Positions 8,232 to 16,910 of a stretch of 40,180 bases of DNA are shown here, one piece after another; the stretch's first letter is position 1; each line of letters begins with the position of its first letter. The position numbers were made by a program, and so were the translations under genes. Source of the stretch: Streptomyces diastatochromogenes (lineage in GTDB: Bacteria > Actinomycetota > Actinomycetes > Streptomycetales > Streptomycetaceae); the NCBI GenBank assembly GCA_001550305.1, contig LRTP01000444.1, positions 1 to 40,180 of the forward strand, written 5' to 3'. Under the pieces are notes generated by a model, which worked only from the letters and a program-made list of their open reading frames with translations, did no database searches and was not told where the DNA came from.

Positions 8232-9692
8232 ATGACCTCATCGCAGGTCGACAAGACCGACGAGCCGCGTACCGGCAGTGAGGCCGTGGGCGGCGACGCC
8301 CCCGAAGAGGGGTACGAGCGCGGGCTCGGCAGTCGCCAGGTCCAGATGATCGCGATCGGCGGCGCCATCGGCGTCGGCCTCTTCCTGGGCGCCGGGGCGA
8401 ACATCGCCAAGGCGGGGCCCAGCCTCATCTTCATGTACGCCCTCGCGGGCGTGATCATCTTCTTCATCATGCGGGCGCTCGGCGAGCTGCTCCTGTACCG
8501 CCCGGTCTCGGGCTCCTTCGCGGAGTACTCCCGCGAGTTCCTCGGCCCGTTCTTCGGCTACTTCACCGGCTGGACGTACTGGCTGATGTGGGTGGTCACC
8601 GGCATGGCGGAACTCACCGCCGCCGCGATCTACGTCCACTACTGGTTCCCGTCCATCCCCCAATGGGTGACGGCACTGGTCTTCCTGGTCGTCCTCTTCG
8701 TGGCGAACCTGATCTCGGTGAAGCTCTTCGGAGAGATCGAGTTCTGGTTCTCGATGGTCAAGGTCACCGCCCTGATCGGCATGATCGTGATCGGCCTCGG
8801 CGTCCTCACCTTCGGCTTCAGCTCGGCCGGTGACACGGCCTCCGTCGCCAACCTCTGGCAGTTCGACGGCTTCTTCCCCAAGGGCATCGGCTCGTCCCTG
8901 ATGACCCTCCAGGGCGTCATGTTCGCCTACCTCGCCGTCGAGCTCGTCGGCGTCACGGCGGGCGAGTCCGAGGACCCGGAGAAGACCCTCCCCAAGGCGA
9001 TCAACACCCTCCCGTGGCGCATCGCGCTCTTCTACGTCGGCGCGCTCACGGTCATCCTCTGCGTCGTGAAGTGGACGGAGTTCGCCCCGGGCGTCAGCCC
9101 CTTCGTCGAGGCCTTCGCGAAGATCGGCATCCCGGCCGGCGCCGGCATCGTCAACTTCGTGGTCCTGACCGCCGCCCTGTCCTCCTGCAACTCCGGCATG
9201 TACTCCACGGGCCGCATGCTGCGCACCCTGGCGGACAACGGCGAGGCCCCCAAGGTCTTCAGCAGGCTCTCCTCGACCAAGACCCCGGCGATCGGCATCA
9301 CCGTCTCCATGCTCTTCATGGGCATCGGCGTGATCCTGAACTACATCGTCCCGGAGAAGGCCTTCGGCTACGTCACCTCCGTGGCCACCGCCGCCGGCAT
9401 CTGGACCTGGCTGATGATCCTGGTCAGCCACATCCTCTACCGCCGCGCGGTCGACGCCGGACGCCTGCCCGCCTCCTCCTTCCCGGCCCCGGGCGGAGCG
9501 AAGTGCAGCTGGATCGCGGTCGTCTTCCTGCTCTTCGTCACGGGCCTCATCGCCTACGACGCCGACTCCCGCGTCTGCCTGTACGTGATGGCCGGCTGGG
9601 CCGCGGCCCTGGCCATCGGCTGGTGGGTGCTCAAGGCACGCAACCCCCAGGTCACCGAGCGCCGCGAACCGGCGTTCGAGAAGGTCGGCTGA
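8232..9692 (+). CDS. amino-acid permease (APC superfamily, AAT family)
   Basis: A 486-residue inner-membrane transporter with about 12 helices. The hallmark of the amino-acid transporter family is present: RQVQMIAIGGAIGVGLFLGAG in helix 1, then GELLLYRPVSGSFAEYSREF and WTYWLMWVVTGMAELTAAAIY. The EDPEKTLPKAI loop and the SSCNSGMYSTGRMLRTLA segment are also typical. It resembles proton symporters for GABA, asparagine, proline or aromatic amino acids, but the substrate cannot be read from sequence. The ATG at 8232 has GGAGAAAGG about nine bases upstream. It ends at a perfect terminator, so it is a single transcription unit with a long leader. It interrupts the otherwise conserved DUF2017-mec neighbourhood. 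Confidence 0.93.
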   Translation: MTSSQVDKTDEPRTGSEAVGGDAPEEGYERGLGSRQVQMIAIGGAIGVGLFLGAGANIAKAGPSLIFMYALAGVIIFFIMRALGELLLYRPVSGSFAEYSREFLGPFFGYFTGWTYWLMWVVTGMAELTAAAIYVHYWFPSIPQWVTALVFLVVLFVANLISVKLFGEIEFWFSMVKVTALIGMIVIGLGVLTFGFSSAGDTASVANLWQFDGFFPKGIGSSLMTLQGVMFAYLAVELVGVTAGESEDPEKTLPKAINTLPWRIALFYVGALTVILCVVKWTEFAPGVSPFVEAFAKIGIPAGAGIVNFVVLTAALSSCNSGMYSTGRMLRTLADNGEAPKVFSRLSSTKTPAIGITVSMLFMGIGVILNYIVPEKAFGYVTSVATAAGIWTWLMILVSHILYRRAVDAGRLPASSFPAPGGAKCSWIAVVFLLFVTGLIAYDADSRVCLYVMAGWAAALAIGWWVLKARNPQVTERREPAFEKVG

Positions 9693-9711
9693 CCTTCCCG
9701 GTTCAGCATGT

Positions 9712-9748
9712 GGGCCGCTCCGTACCACCCCTCGGTACGGAGCGGCCC
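9712..9748 (+). terminator. intrinsic terminator after the permease
   Basis: A perfect 15-bp stem (9712-9726 with 9734-9748, arms GGGCCGCTCCGTACC and its complement) around a 7-base loop, followed by TTCTGCTT. It begins 20 bases after the permease stop and ends 20 bases before mec, separating the two units. Confidence 0.85.
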
Positions 9749-9768
9749 TTCTGCTTATCCTGACCGAC

Positions 9769-10191
9769 ATGCTGACCATCACCCAGGCCCTCGTCGACCA
9801 GATCGTCGCCCACGCGCGCCAGGACCACCCCGACGAGGCGTGCGGCGTCGTCGCGGGCCCGGCGGGCTCGGGCCGCCCCGAGCGCTTCATCCCGATGCTC
9901 AACGCCGCCCGCTCGCCCACGTTCTACGAGTTCGACTCCGGCGACCTGCTGAAGCTGTACCGCGACATGGACGACCGCGACGAGGAGCCGGTGATCATCT
10001 ACCACTCCCACACGGCGACCGAGGCATACCCCTCCCGCACCGACATCTCGTACGCCAACGAGCCCGGCGCGCACTACGTCCTCGTCTCGACGGCGGACAC
10101 GGACGACGCGGGTCCCTTCCAGTTCCGCTCGTACCGGATCGTCGAGGGAGAGGTGACGGAGGAGGAGGTCACGGTCGTGGACGCGTACTGA
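9769..10191 (+). CDS. mec: JAMM/MPN+ zinc peptidase, CysO-cysteine hydrolase (Mec)
   Basis: A 140-residue M67-family metalloprotease. The JAMM motif is complete: Glu23, then His79-Ser-His81 and Ser89 to Asp92 in HSHTATEAYPSRTD. In mycobacteria the orthologue cleaves the CysO-cysteine adduct to release cysteine and recycle CysO, the last step of the CysM route. cysO and cysM follow directly on the same strand, supporting the same role. Here the enzyme may also trim the CysO C-terminus, since CysO does not end in Gly-Gly in this genome (see the cysO entry). About 100 bases and a leader-peptide gene lie between mec and cysO, so mec may be expressed separately. Confidence 0.93.
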   Translation: MLTITQALVDQIVAHARQDHPDEACGVVAGPAGSGRPERFIPMLNAARSPTFYEFDSGDLLKLYRDMDDRDEEPVIIYHSHTATEAYPSRTDISYANEPGAHYVLVSTADTDDAGPFQFRSYRIVEGEVTEEEVTVVDAY

Positions 10192-10292
10192 CACCGCTCC
10201 GACTGCGCCCCGATCCCGGACTTCGGGCAGAATTCATCCACCATCTGAGATCACACTCCGGGACCCGGACCGGGAATCGATACGATGAGCCC

Positions 10293-10394
10293 ATGGTTTC
10301 CCAGGACGTGAGCGACAAGACGCCGGGCATGCTGCTCGTGGCGCGGCTGCACGTCGACCTGTGCAGGCTGCAGAGCGCCATCTGTACGCGCTGA
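10293..10394 (+). CDS. putative Cys-containing leader peptide upstream of cysO-cysM
   Basis: A 33-codon ORF (MVSQDVSDKTPGMLLVARLHV...) whose second half reads VARLHVDLCRLQSAICTR. I recognise this pattern (R-H-V-D-L-x-R-x-x-S-A-I-C) from actinobacterial small peptides placed before sulfate and cysteine genes. Two Cys codons lie near the end (residues 24 and 31). A possible -10 (TACGAT, 10281-10286) would place transcription start almost at the ATG, making the message nearly leaderless. A GCCGTG-agc-CACGGC hairpin (10411-10425) follows the stop. A role in cysteine-responsive attenuation of cysO is inferred. Confidence 0.7.
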   Translation: MVSQDVSDKTPGMLLVARLHVDLCRLQSAICTR

Positions 10395-10516
10395 ACCCTG
10401 CCGCCGTACGGCCGTGAGCCACGGCTCCGCGGGGCCGCCACCGGCGTCCCGCTGCCCTTCCCGCGCCGCCGCGCGCCCACCGACCTGACTTTTCCTTCCG
10501 ACAGGAGCCCGCAACC

Positions 10517-10795
10517 ATGGCCATCGAGGTCCGCATCCCCACCATCCTCCGCACCTACACCGGCGGCGAGAAGGCCGTCGAGGGCGGCGGCGCGACCCTC
10601 GCCGATCTCTTCGCCGACCTCGAGACCCGGCACGCGGGCATCCAGGCCCGGATCGTCGACGACGGCCAGCTGCGCCGCTTCGTCAACGTGTACCTGAACG
10701 ACGAGGACGTCCGCTTCCTCGACGGCATCAACACCAAGCTCACCGACGGCGACAACGTGACGATCCTGCCGGCCGTGGCCGGCGGCATGGTCTGA
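10517..10795 (+). CDS. cysO: sulfur-carrier protein CysO (MoaD/ThiS family)
   Basis: A 92-residue ubiquitin-fold protein that carries sulfur as a C-terminal thiocarboxylate and donates it to O-phosphoserine on CysM. The sequence follows CysO throughout: IPTILRTYTGGEKAVEG, DLFADLETRHAGIQARI, RRFVNVYLNDEDVRFLDG and GDNVTILPAVAGG. It differs from the mycobacterial protein in ending Gly-Gly-Met-Val, so two residues must be removed before activation by an E1-like enzyme. AGGAG lies 8 bases before the ATG. cysM starts 17 bases after the stop, indicating an operon. Confidence 0.92.
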   Translation: MAIEVRIPTILRTYTGGEKAVEGGGATLADLFADLETRHAGIQARIVDDGQLRRFVNVYLNDEDVRFLDGINTKLTDGDNVTILPAVAGGMV

Positions 10796-10806
10796 TCGGC
10801 TGCTGA

Positions 10807-11763
<957 letters not shown>

Positions 11764-11800
11764 GGGTGAGCGGTCGTTCGGCTGCGGGTGGGCGGGGGCT

Positions 11801-11915
11801 GGTCGCGCAGTTCCCCGCGCCCCTGAAGGGGCGCTGGCGCGCAACTTTCAGCCCGTCCGGCGTTTGAGGACGAGGCCGTTCAGGCCGATCGGGGGGCTGG
11901 GGGCGGAGCCCCCAG
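11801..11915. repeat. dispersed Streptomyces intergenic repeat
   Basis: Contains two hairpins, GCGCCCCT-ga-AGGGGCGC (11817-11834) and CTGGGGGC-gga-GCCCCCAG (11897-11915), joined by GTCCGGCGTTTGAGGACGAG. I recognise these blocks (GCAGTTCCCCGCGCCCC, GGCGTTTGAGGACGAG, GGGGGCGGAGCCCCC) as sequences found in many copies in Streptomyces chromosomes. It may also act as a terminator for cysM. The rest of the 368-base gap 11764-12131 holds no gene, and no iron box was found. Confidence 0.65.
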
Positions 11916-12131
11916 GTTGGGGATGGGACGGGTAGGGGCGGCGGGGGCGAGGAAAGGTGGTTCCCGTCCTGGCGTGGCGCGGCGTGGCGTCCAACAGCTT
12001 CGCCCCCACGCATATTTTCTCCGCCCACCAGTACCCCCATTCGGGTCGGATCGTTGACCTTTCAGGGCGCGCAGGCCCATCCCCGTACAGGCTGGTACTC
12101 CCCCTGCCGCGCGCCCACCGGAGGACACCTC

Positions 12132-13496
12132 ATGAGCACGCCGCCCCTCGCCTCAGGCCCCGAAGGTCCCGGCGCGCTGCGGCCGCTGCTCGACACCGTC
12201 CTCGACGCACTGCGCGACGGCGGCGAGGCACGCGGCGGACCGCTGCCCGCCGGCGGACCGGAGGGCGTGGCCCGGCGCGTACGGGACGCGGTCGGCGACG
12301 TACTGCCCGAGCAGGGAACCGAAGACGCCCTGCACGTCCTCGTACGGGCTCTCGCCGAGGGCGCGGCCGACCCCGCCCACCCCCTGTGCGCCGCCCACCT
12401 GCACTGCCCACCCCTCGCCGTCGCCACCGCCGCCGACCTCGCCGCCTCCGCCCTCAACCCCTCCATGGACTCCTGGGACCAGGCCCCGGCCGCCTCGGAA
12501 CTGGAGGCACTCGTCACCCGGGCCCTCGCCCAGGAGATCGGCGCCGACGACGCCCTGGTCACCACCGGCGGCACCGAGTCCAACCAACTCGCCCTCCTCC
12601 TCGCCCGGGAGGCACACGCCGGCGTGCGGCTCATCCACGGCGCCAACGCCCACCACTCCCTGCCCCGCGCCGCCTGGCTCCTCGGCCTGCCCGACCCCGT
12701 CGTCGTCCCCGCCCCCGCCGGCACCATGGACCTCGCCGCCCTCGACGAAGCCCTCACCGAACTCCAAGGCCTCCGCGGCTCCCTCCTCGTGGCCGCCACC
12801 GCGGGCACCACCGACGCCGGACTCATCGACCCCCTGCCGGACATTGCCGACCTCTGCGAAGCCCACGGCACCCGCCTCCACATCGACGCCGCCTACGGCG
12901 GAGGCCTCCTCTTCAGCGACCACCACCGCGGAAAGCTCGACGGACTCGACCGCGCCCACACCGTCACCCTCGACCTGCACAAACTCGGCTGGCAGCCCGT
13001 CGCCGCAGGCCTCCTCGTCGTCAAGGACCCCCACGACCTCGACGCCCTGAGCCACCGCGCCGACTACCTCAACGCCGACGACGACACCGAAGCGGGCCTC
13101 CCCGACCTCCTGGGCCGCTCCCTGCGCACCACCCGACGCCCCGACATCCTCAAGGTCGCCGTCACCCTCAAAACCCTCGGGCGAGCGGGACTCGGCGCGC
13201 TCGTCGACCAGGTCTGCGCCCACGCCGTCGAACTGGCGGACCTCGTCGAAGCACACCCCGGCTTCGAGCTCTACGACCCGCCCACCCTCACCACCGTCCT
13301 GTTCCGCCCCGCCGAGGCCTCCGACGAAGCCGTCGCCGCCGTACGCCGCACCCTGCTCCACGAAGGACGCGCCGTCCTCGGCCGAGCCCTGCTCGACGAC
13401 CGGCTCTGGCTCAAAGCCACCCTCCTCAATCCCCACACCCGGCCGGGCGACCTGGCCGCGCTCCTGAAACTGGTGGAAGGACACACACCCCGATGA
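12132..13496 (+). CDS. PLP-dependent group II decarboxylase (DesA-like)
   Basis: A 454-residue pyridoxal-phosphate decarboxylase. TTGGTESNQLALLLARE is the cofactor phosphate site, HIDAAYGGGLLFS carries the aspartate that pairs with the ring nitrogen, and LDLHKLGWQPVAAG carries the cofactor lysine, Lys284. The HK-x-x-x-QP pattern resembles the lysine decarboxylase of desferrioxamine synthesis more than aromatic or glutamate decarboxylases. The ATG at 12132 has GGAGG about eight bases upstream. The stop overlaps the next gene's start (ATGA), so the two are translationally coupled. Substrate is probably lysine (giving cadaverine), but ornithine or diaminobutyrate cannot be excluded. Confidence 0.85.
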   Translation: MSTPPLASGPEGPGALRPLLDTVLDALRDGGEARGGPLPAGGPEGVARRVRDAVGDVLPEQGTEDALHVLVRALAEGAADPAHPLCAAHLHCPPLAVATAADLAASALNPSMDSWDQAPAASELEALVTRALAQEIGADDALVTTGGTESNQLALLLAREAHAGVRLIHGANAHHSLPRAAWLLGLPDPVVVPAPAGTMDLAALDEALTELQGLRGSLLVAATAGTTDAGLIDPLPDIADLCEAHGTRLHIDAAYGGGLLFSDHHRGKLDGLDRAHTVTLDLHKLGWQPVAAGLLVVKDPHDLDALSHRADYLNADDDTEAGLPDLLGRSLRTTRRPDILKVAVTLKTLGRAGLGALVDQVCAHAVELADLVEAHPGFELYDPPTLTTVLFRPAEASDEAVAAVRRTLLHEGRAVLGRALLDDRLWLKATLLNPHTRPGDLAALLKLVEGHTPR

Positions 13497-14914
13497 GCCC
13501 GACGCCCCTCCCTCCACCCCACGAGTCCGACGCGCCCCGCGACCTCGTGGGCATCGGCATCGGCCCGTTCAACCTCTCCCTCGCCGCCCTCGCCCACCCC
13601 CTTCCCGAACTCGACAGCGTCTTCTACGAACAGCGCCCCGGCTTCGACTGGCACCCGGGCCTGCTCATCGACGGCGCCACCCTCCAAGTCCCCTTCCTCG
13701 CCGACCTGGTCACCCTCGCCGACCCCGCCAGCTCCTGGTCCTTCCTCAACTACCTCAAGGACCGCGACCGCCTCTTCCCCTTCTACTTCGCCGAGCGCTT
13801 CCACATGCAGCGCGCCGAGTACGACGCCTACTGCCGCTGGGTCGCGGGCCGCCTCCCCGGACTCCACTTCGGCCACCAGGTCGACGCCGTCCGCTGGAAC
13901 CCTGAACGCACCCTGTTCGAAGTCGACTTCACCCAGCTCGACAGCGAGGGAGAAGCCGAGGCCCTCGGCCGCACCTACACCCGCAACATCGTCCTCGGCG
14001 TCGGCACCGCACCCCACATCCCCGAGCCCCTCAAACCCCTCGTCGACGCCCCCGGCGTCCCCGTCATCCACGCCGCGGACTACCTCGCCCACCGCGAAAG
14101 CTTCCTCACCGCCGAACACATCACCGTCATCGGCGCGGGGCAGTCGGGCGCCGAGGTCTTCCTCGACCTCCTGCGCAACCGGCCCGCCGGCCGCGAGAGG
14201 ATCCACTGGCTCGCCCGCACCGAGGCCTTCGCCCCGATGGAGTACTCCAAGCTCGGCCTCGAACACTTCACCCCCGACTACACCCGCTACTTCCACGCCC
14301 TCACCGAGCCCGTACGCGACCGGCTCGTCGCCGCCCAATGGCAACTCCACAAGGGCATCGACGCCGACACCATCGCCGCCATCCACGACGAGCTCTACCG
14401 CCGCACCCTCCACGGCGGCTGGCCCGACGCCGTCCTCACCCCCGCTGTCACCGTCCGCACCGCGGGCCGCGTCGCCACCACCAAGGTCGAACTCCACCTC
14501 GAACACGGCCAGCAGAGCGCCCGCACCCGCCTCGTCACCGACGCCGTGGTCCTCGCCACCGGCTACCGCGAACGCCCCCTCGGCCAGATCCTCGCCGGGC
14601 TCGACCCCTACCTGCGCCGCGACAGCGCCGAACGCCCCCGCATCGACGACCAGTTCCGCCTGGCCCTCGACCCCGCCGTCACCGGCCGCGTCTACGTCCA
14701 GAACGCCGAACTCCACACCCACGGCGTCGGCGCCCCCGACCTTGGCCTCGCCGCCTGGCGCAGCGCAACCATCCTCAACTCGCTGACGGGCAAGGACCCC
14801 TACCCGCTGCCGCGCCGTACGGCCTTCACCACCTTCGGACTCGAACCCCAGTCCCAGGTCCCGCCCGCCCGCCACACCACCCAGACCCTCACCCCGCTCG
14901 TCGACGGACGGTGA
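13493..14914 (+). CDS. lysine/ornithine/diamine N-hydroxylase (IucD/SidA/DesB-like)
   Basis: A 473-residue flavin-dependent N-monooxygenase. The FAD site GIGIGPFNLSLAALA is at the N-terminus, the NADPH site VIGAGQSGAEVFLDLL is in the middle, and VVLATGYRERP is the family's ATGY motif. LQVPFLADLVTLADP and SFLNYLKDRDRLFPFYFAERF match the DesB and lysine-hydroxylase subgroup. It adds a hydroxyl to the terminal amine of a diamine or amino acid, the step before acylation to a hydroxamate. It overlaps the decarboxylase by four bases. No acyltransferase or NIS synthetase lies nearby, so the product must be finished elsewhere or used differently. It ends at a strong hairpin. Confidence 0.88.
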   Translation: MSPTPLPPPHESDAPRDLVGIGIGPFNLSLAALAHPLPELDSVFYEQRPGFDWHPGLLIDGATLQVPFLADLVTLADPASSWSFLNYLKDRDRLFPFYFAERFHMQRAEYDAYCRWVAGRLPGLHFGHQVDAVRWNPERTLFEVDFTQLDSEGEAEALGRTYTRNIVLGVGTAPHIPEPLKPLVDAPGVPVIHAADYLAHRESFLTAEHITVIGAGQSGAEVFLDLLRNRPAGRERIHWLARTEAFAPMEYSKLGLEHFTPDYTRYFHALTEPVRDRLVAAQWQLHKGIDADTIAAIHDELYRRTLHGGWPDAVLTPAVTVRTAGRVATTKVELHLEHGQQSARTRLVTDAVVLATGYRERPLGQILAGLDPYLRRDSAERPRIDDQFRLALDPAVTGRVYVQNAELHTHGVGAPDLGLAAWRSATILNSLTGKDPYPLPRRTAFTTFGLEPQSQVPPARHTTQTLTPLVDGR

Positions 14915-14920
14915 GAAGAA

Positions 14921-14944
14921 GACCCCGGACACGCGTCCGGGGTC
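14921..14944 (+). terminator. terminator between the N-hydroxylase and 5'-nucleotidase genes
   Basis: Perfect 10-bp stem, GACCCCGGAC (14921-14930) with GTCCGGGGTC (14935-14944), loop ACGC, starting seven bases after the N-hydroxylase stop codon. It lies between convergent genes and could work in both directions. No T-run follows. Confidence 0.75.
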
Positions 14945-14967
14945 CAGAGAACAAGCGAGCCGCAACG

Positions 14968-15018
14968 GGCGGGCCAGAAAACAGGCGGCCCAGAAAACAG
15001 GCGGCCTAGAAAACAGGC
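14968..15018. repeat. 16-bp tandem repeat, three copies, over the 5'-nucleotidase stop
   Basis: The unit GGCGGCCYAGAAAACA occurs three times; AGAAAACA begins at 14976, 14992 and 15008. The third copy contains the 5'-nucleotidase stop codon (CTA on this strand) and its last codons, so the array looks like duplication of the gene's 3' end into the intergenic space. Confidence 0.7.
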
Positions 15019-16820
15019 GTGCCGTCCCGCGTGAGCTTCCAGTCCACCGAAGCGAACTCCTTCGGGTCGAGCACACCCTTCGCGGTCACCCACTCGGCGA
15101 TCCGCGTACGGATCTCCGTCGACTCCGACCAGACCTCCTTCGCGGACGCCACATGCGGGAAGGCGCCGCCACCGTTCGCCCGGTAGTTGTTCACCGCGAA
15201 CACGAACTGCTGCGCGTCGTCCAGCGCCGCACCGTTGTACGTCAGGTTCTTGATCCGCGAACCCTCCGCCTGCGCGATGTCGATGTCGTACCGGAGCCCC
15301 GACACGTAGTCGTAGTTGTAGTCCGGACGGTTGTTCGCGTTGGTCAGCTTCTCCGTGTCGACCACCGCACCGGCCGCCGTCCGCACGAAGTAGTTCGCCG
15401 AGTACTCCAGGTACGCCCGCACCTGCGCCCCCGTCAGCACCTTCGCGACCAGCGTGTTGTCGTACACGTACAGGCTCGACAGATCCCGGATCGTCACCTT
15501 GCCGGCCGGGATCTCGGAGGTGCGCGAGAACGGCGAGGCCTGCGCGATCACGGGCAGCGACGCGTACTCCGTGCCCACCAGCGCCGCCTTGACCACGTCC
15601 TCCTGCACCTTGGTGATCAGGTCGATGATCGGGGCGTCCTTGTAACGCGCCTCGACCGTCGTCAGCGTGTCCGTGGCCGTGCCGACCACCTGGTTGACGT
15701 ACGCCACCACCAGGTCGTGCTCGTCCTTCAGCAGCCGGGTGATCTTCGGGTCGTCGGCGACCGAGTTCGAGTTGCGGACCGAGGCCTTCACCGACTCGAC
15801 CTGCCACTTCCCCTTCTCGAGGACCAGCTCGAAGTCGAACACCGACAGCCGCTCCGCATACGCCAGCGGCTCCGACAGCACCACCGTCCCGCCGGTCTTG
15901 GCGTTGGTGACCTTCAGCTCCGGGATCTCCACGTGCGCGTGCCCGACGAGAATCGCGTCGATCCCCGCCACCTGCTGGGCGACGAGCGCCGCCGAGTTCT
16001 CGACGTACGGCAGCTGGTCACCGTAGGAGGACGTGCCGGACGAACCGGAGTGCGCCGACACGACGACCACGTCCGCGCCCATCGACCGCAGCTTCGGCAC
16101 CCACTTCGCCGCCTGCTCCTCCAGACCCGGGAACGTCAACTTCCCCTGGACGTACGCCTTGTCCCAGATCGCGATACCCGGGTTCGTCAGACCGAGCACC
16201 GCCACCTTCACCGACGGGGCACCCGGCACGTGGAACGTCTTCATGAAGTACGGCGGGAAAGCCGGCTTCAGCGTCTTCGCGTCCAGCGCGTTCGCACCCA
16301 GCAGCGGGAAGCGGCACTGCGACTCGAACTTCCGCAGCGTCTCGATGCCGTAGTTGAACTCGTGGTTGCCCAGCGCCACCGCGTCATAGCCGATCGCGTT
16401 CATCGCCTGCGCCATCGGGTGCACCGGACCGCCCTTGGCGGTGATCGGGTCCACCTTCGCGTAGTAGTACGTCAGCGGGGTGCCCTGGATCGTGTCGCCC
16501 GCGTCCAGAAGGAGGGTGTTGCAACGCCCCTTCTCCTTGCGGATCTCGTTCACCAGCGTCGAGATCCGCGCCAGCCCCTGCGCGTTGCCCGCCGTGTCCT
16601 TGTATTCCGCGTCCTTGAAGTAGTCCCAGTTGAAGACATGTCCGTGCAGGTCCGTCGTGCCCATGACGGTGAGGGAGTGCCGCTTCACGGGCTTCTTCCC
16701 ACCCCCTGCCGCCGCCGAGGTCGCCGCCTGCGCGGACGGAGCCGCGACCGCACCGGTCAGCGCCACCCCCGCACCCGTCACGGCGGACTTCTTCAGGAAC
16801 TTCCGGCGGTTCAACGGCAT
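15006..16820 (-). CDS. exported 5'-nucleotidase / 2',3'-cyclic phosphodiesterase
   Basis: A 604-residue secreted metallophosphoesterase that releases phosphate from nucleotides outside the cell. The ATG at 16820 has CAAGGAG 7 bases upstream. The N-terminus NRRKFLKK followed by a hydrophobic stretch ending APSAQA is a Tat signal. The N-terminal metallophosphatase domain shows TTDLHGH (Asp57, His59), DAGDTIQG, ALGNHEFNYG and VGHAHVEIP, all metal-ligand motifs. The C-terminal 5'-nucleotidase domain includes VYDNTLVAKVLTGAQVRAYLE and NNYRANGGGAFPHV, which stacks the base. It resembles the CpdB/YfkN group. It is divergent from the SIMPL gene, and phosphate control is plausible, though I saw no clear PHO box. 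Confidence 0.92.
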   Translation of the reverse strand: MPLNRRKFLKKSAVTGAGVALTGAVAAPSAQAATSAAAGGGKKPVKRHSLTVMGTTDLHGHVFNWDYFKDAEYKDTAGNAQGLARISTLVNEIRKEKGRCNTLLLDAGDTIQGTPLTYYYAKVDPITAKGGPVHPMAQAMNAIGYDAVALGNHEFNYGIETLRKFESQCRFPLLGANALDAKTLKPAFPPYFMKTFHVPGAPSVKVAVLGLTNPGIAIWDKAYVQGKLTFPGLEEQAAKWVPKLRSMGADVVVVSAHSGSSGTSSYGDQLPYVENSAALVAQQVAGIDAILVGHAHVEIPELKVTNAKTGGTVVLSEPLAYAERLSVFDFELVLEKGKWQVESVKASVRNSNSVADDPKITRLLKDEHDLVVAYVNQVVGTATDTLTTVEARYKDAPIIDLITKVQEDVVKAALVGTEYASLPVIAQASPFSRTSEIPAGKVTIRDLSSLYVYDNTLVAKVLTGAQVRAYLEYSANYFVRTAAGAVVDTEKLTNANNRPDYNYDYVSGLRYDIDIAQAEGSRIKNLTYNGAALDDAQQFVFAVNNYRANGGGAFPHVASAKEVWSESTEIRTRIAEWVTAKGVLDPKEFASVDWKLTRDGTPVF

Positions 16821-16853
16821 GTCTATGGCTCCTTGGGAATTGGTCAACGACGC

Positions 16854-16873
16854 GCGTAGATTCTGACCTACGC
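16854..16873. promoter_or_regulatory. inverted repeat in the divergent nucleotidase/SIMPL promoter region
   Basis: GCGTAG (16854-16859) and CTACGC (16868-16873) flank eight bases, about midway in the 90-base gap between the two divergent starts. Symmetry and position suggest an operator. The regulator is unknown. Confidence 0.3.
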
Positions 16874-16910
16874 ATGACACTCCAGAACAGGTCCGGGAGG
16901 TTTCCATCTG

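Noticed and set aside
11916..12131. Iron-box (DmdR/IdeR) operator before the siderophore pair
   Set aside because: Looked for TTAGGTTAGGCTAACCTAA-like sequence and found none.
11957..13492. Long N-terminal extension of the N-hydroxylase frame
   Set aside because: Arg/Pro low-complexity translation that overlaps the decarboxylase in another frame; the ATGA junction at 13493 is the true start.
16821..16910. PHO box for the 5'-nucleotidase
   Set aside because: No pair of GTTCACC-like direct repeats at 11-base spacing was visible.
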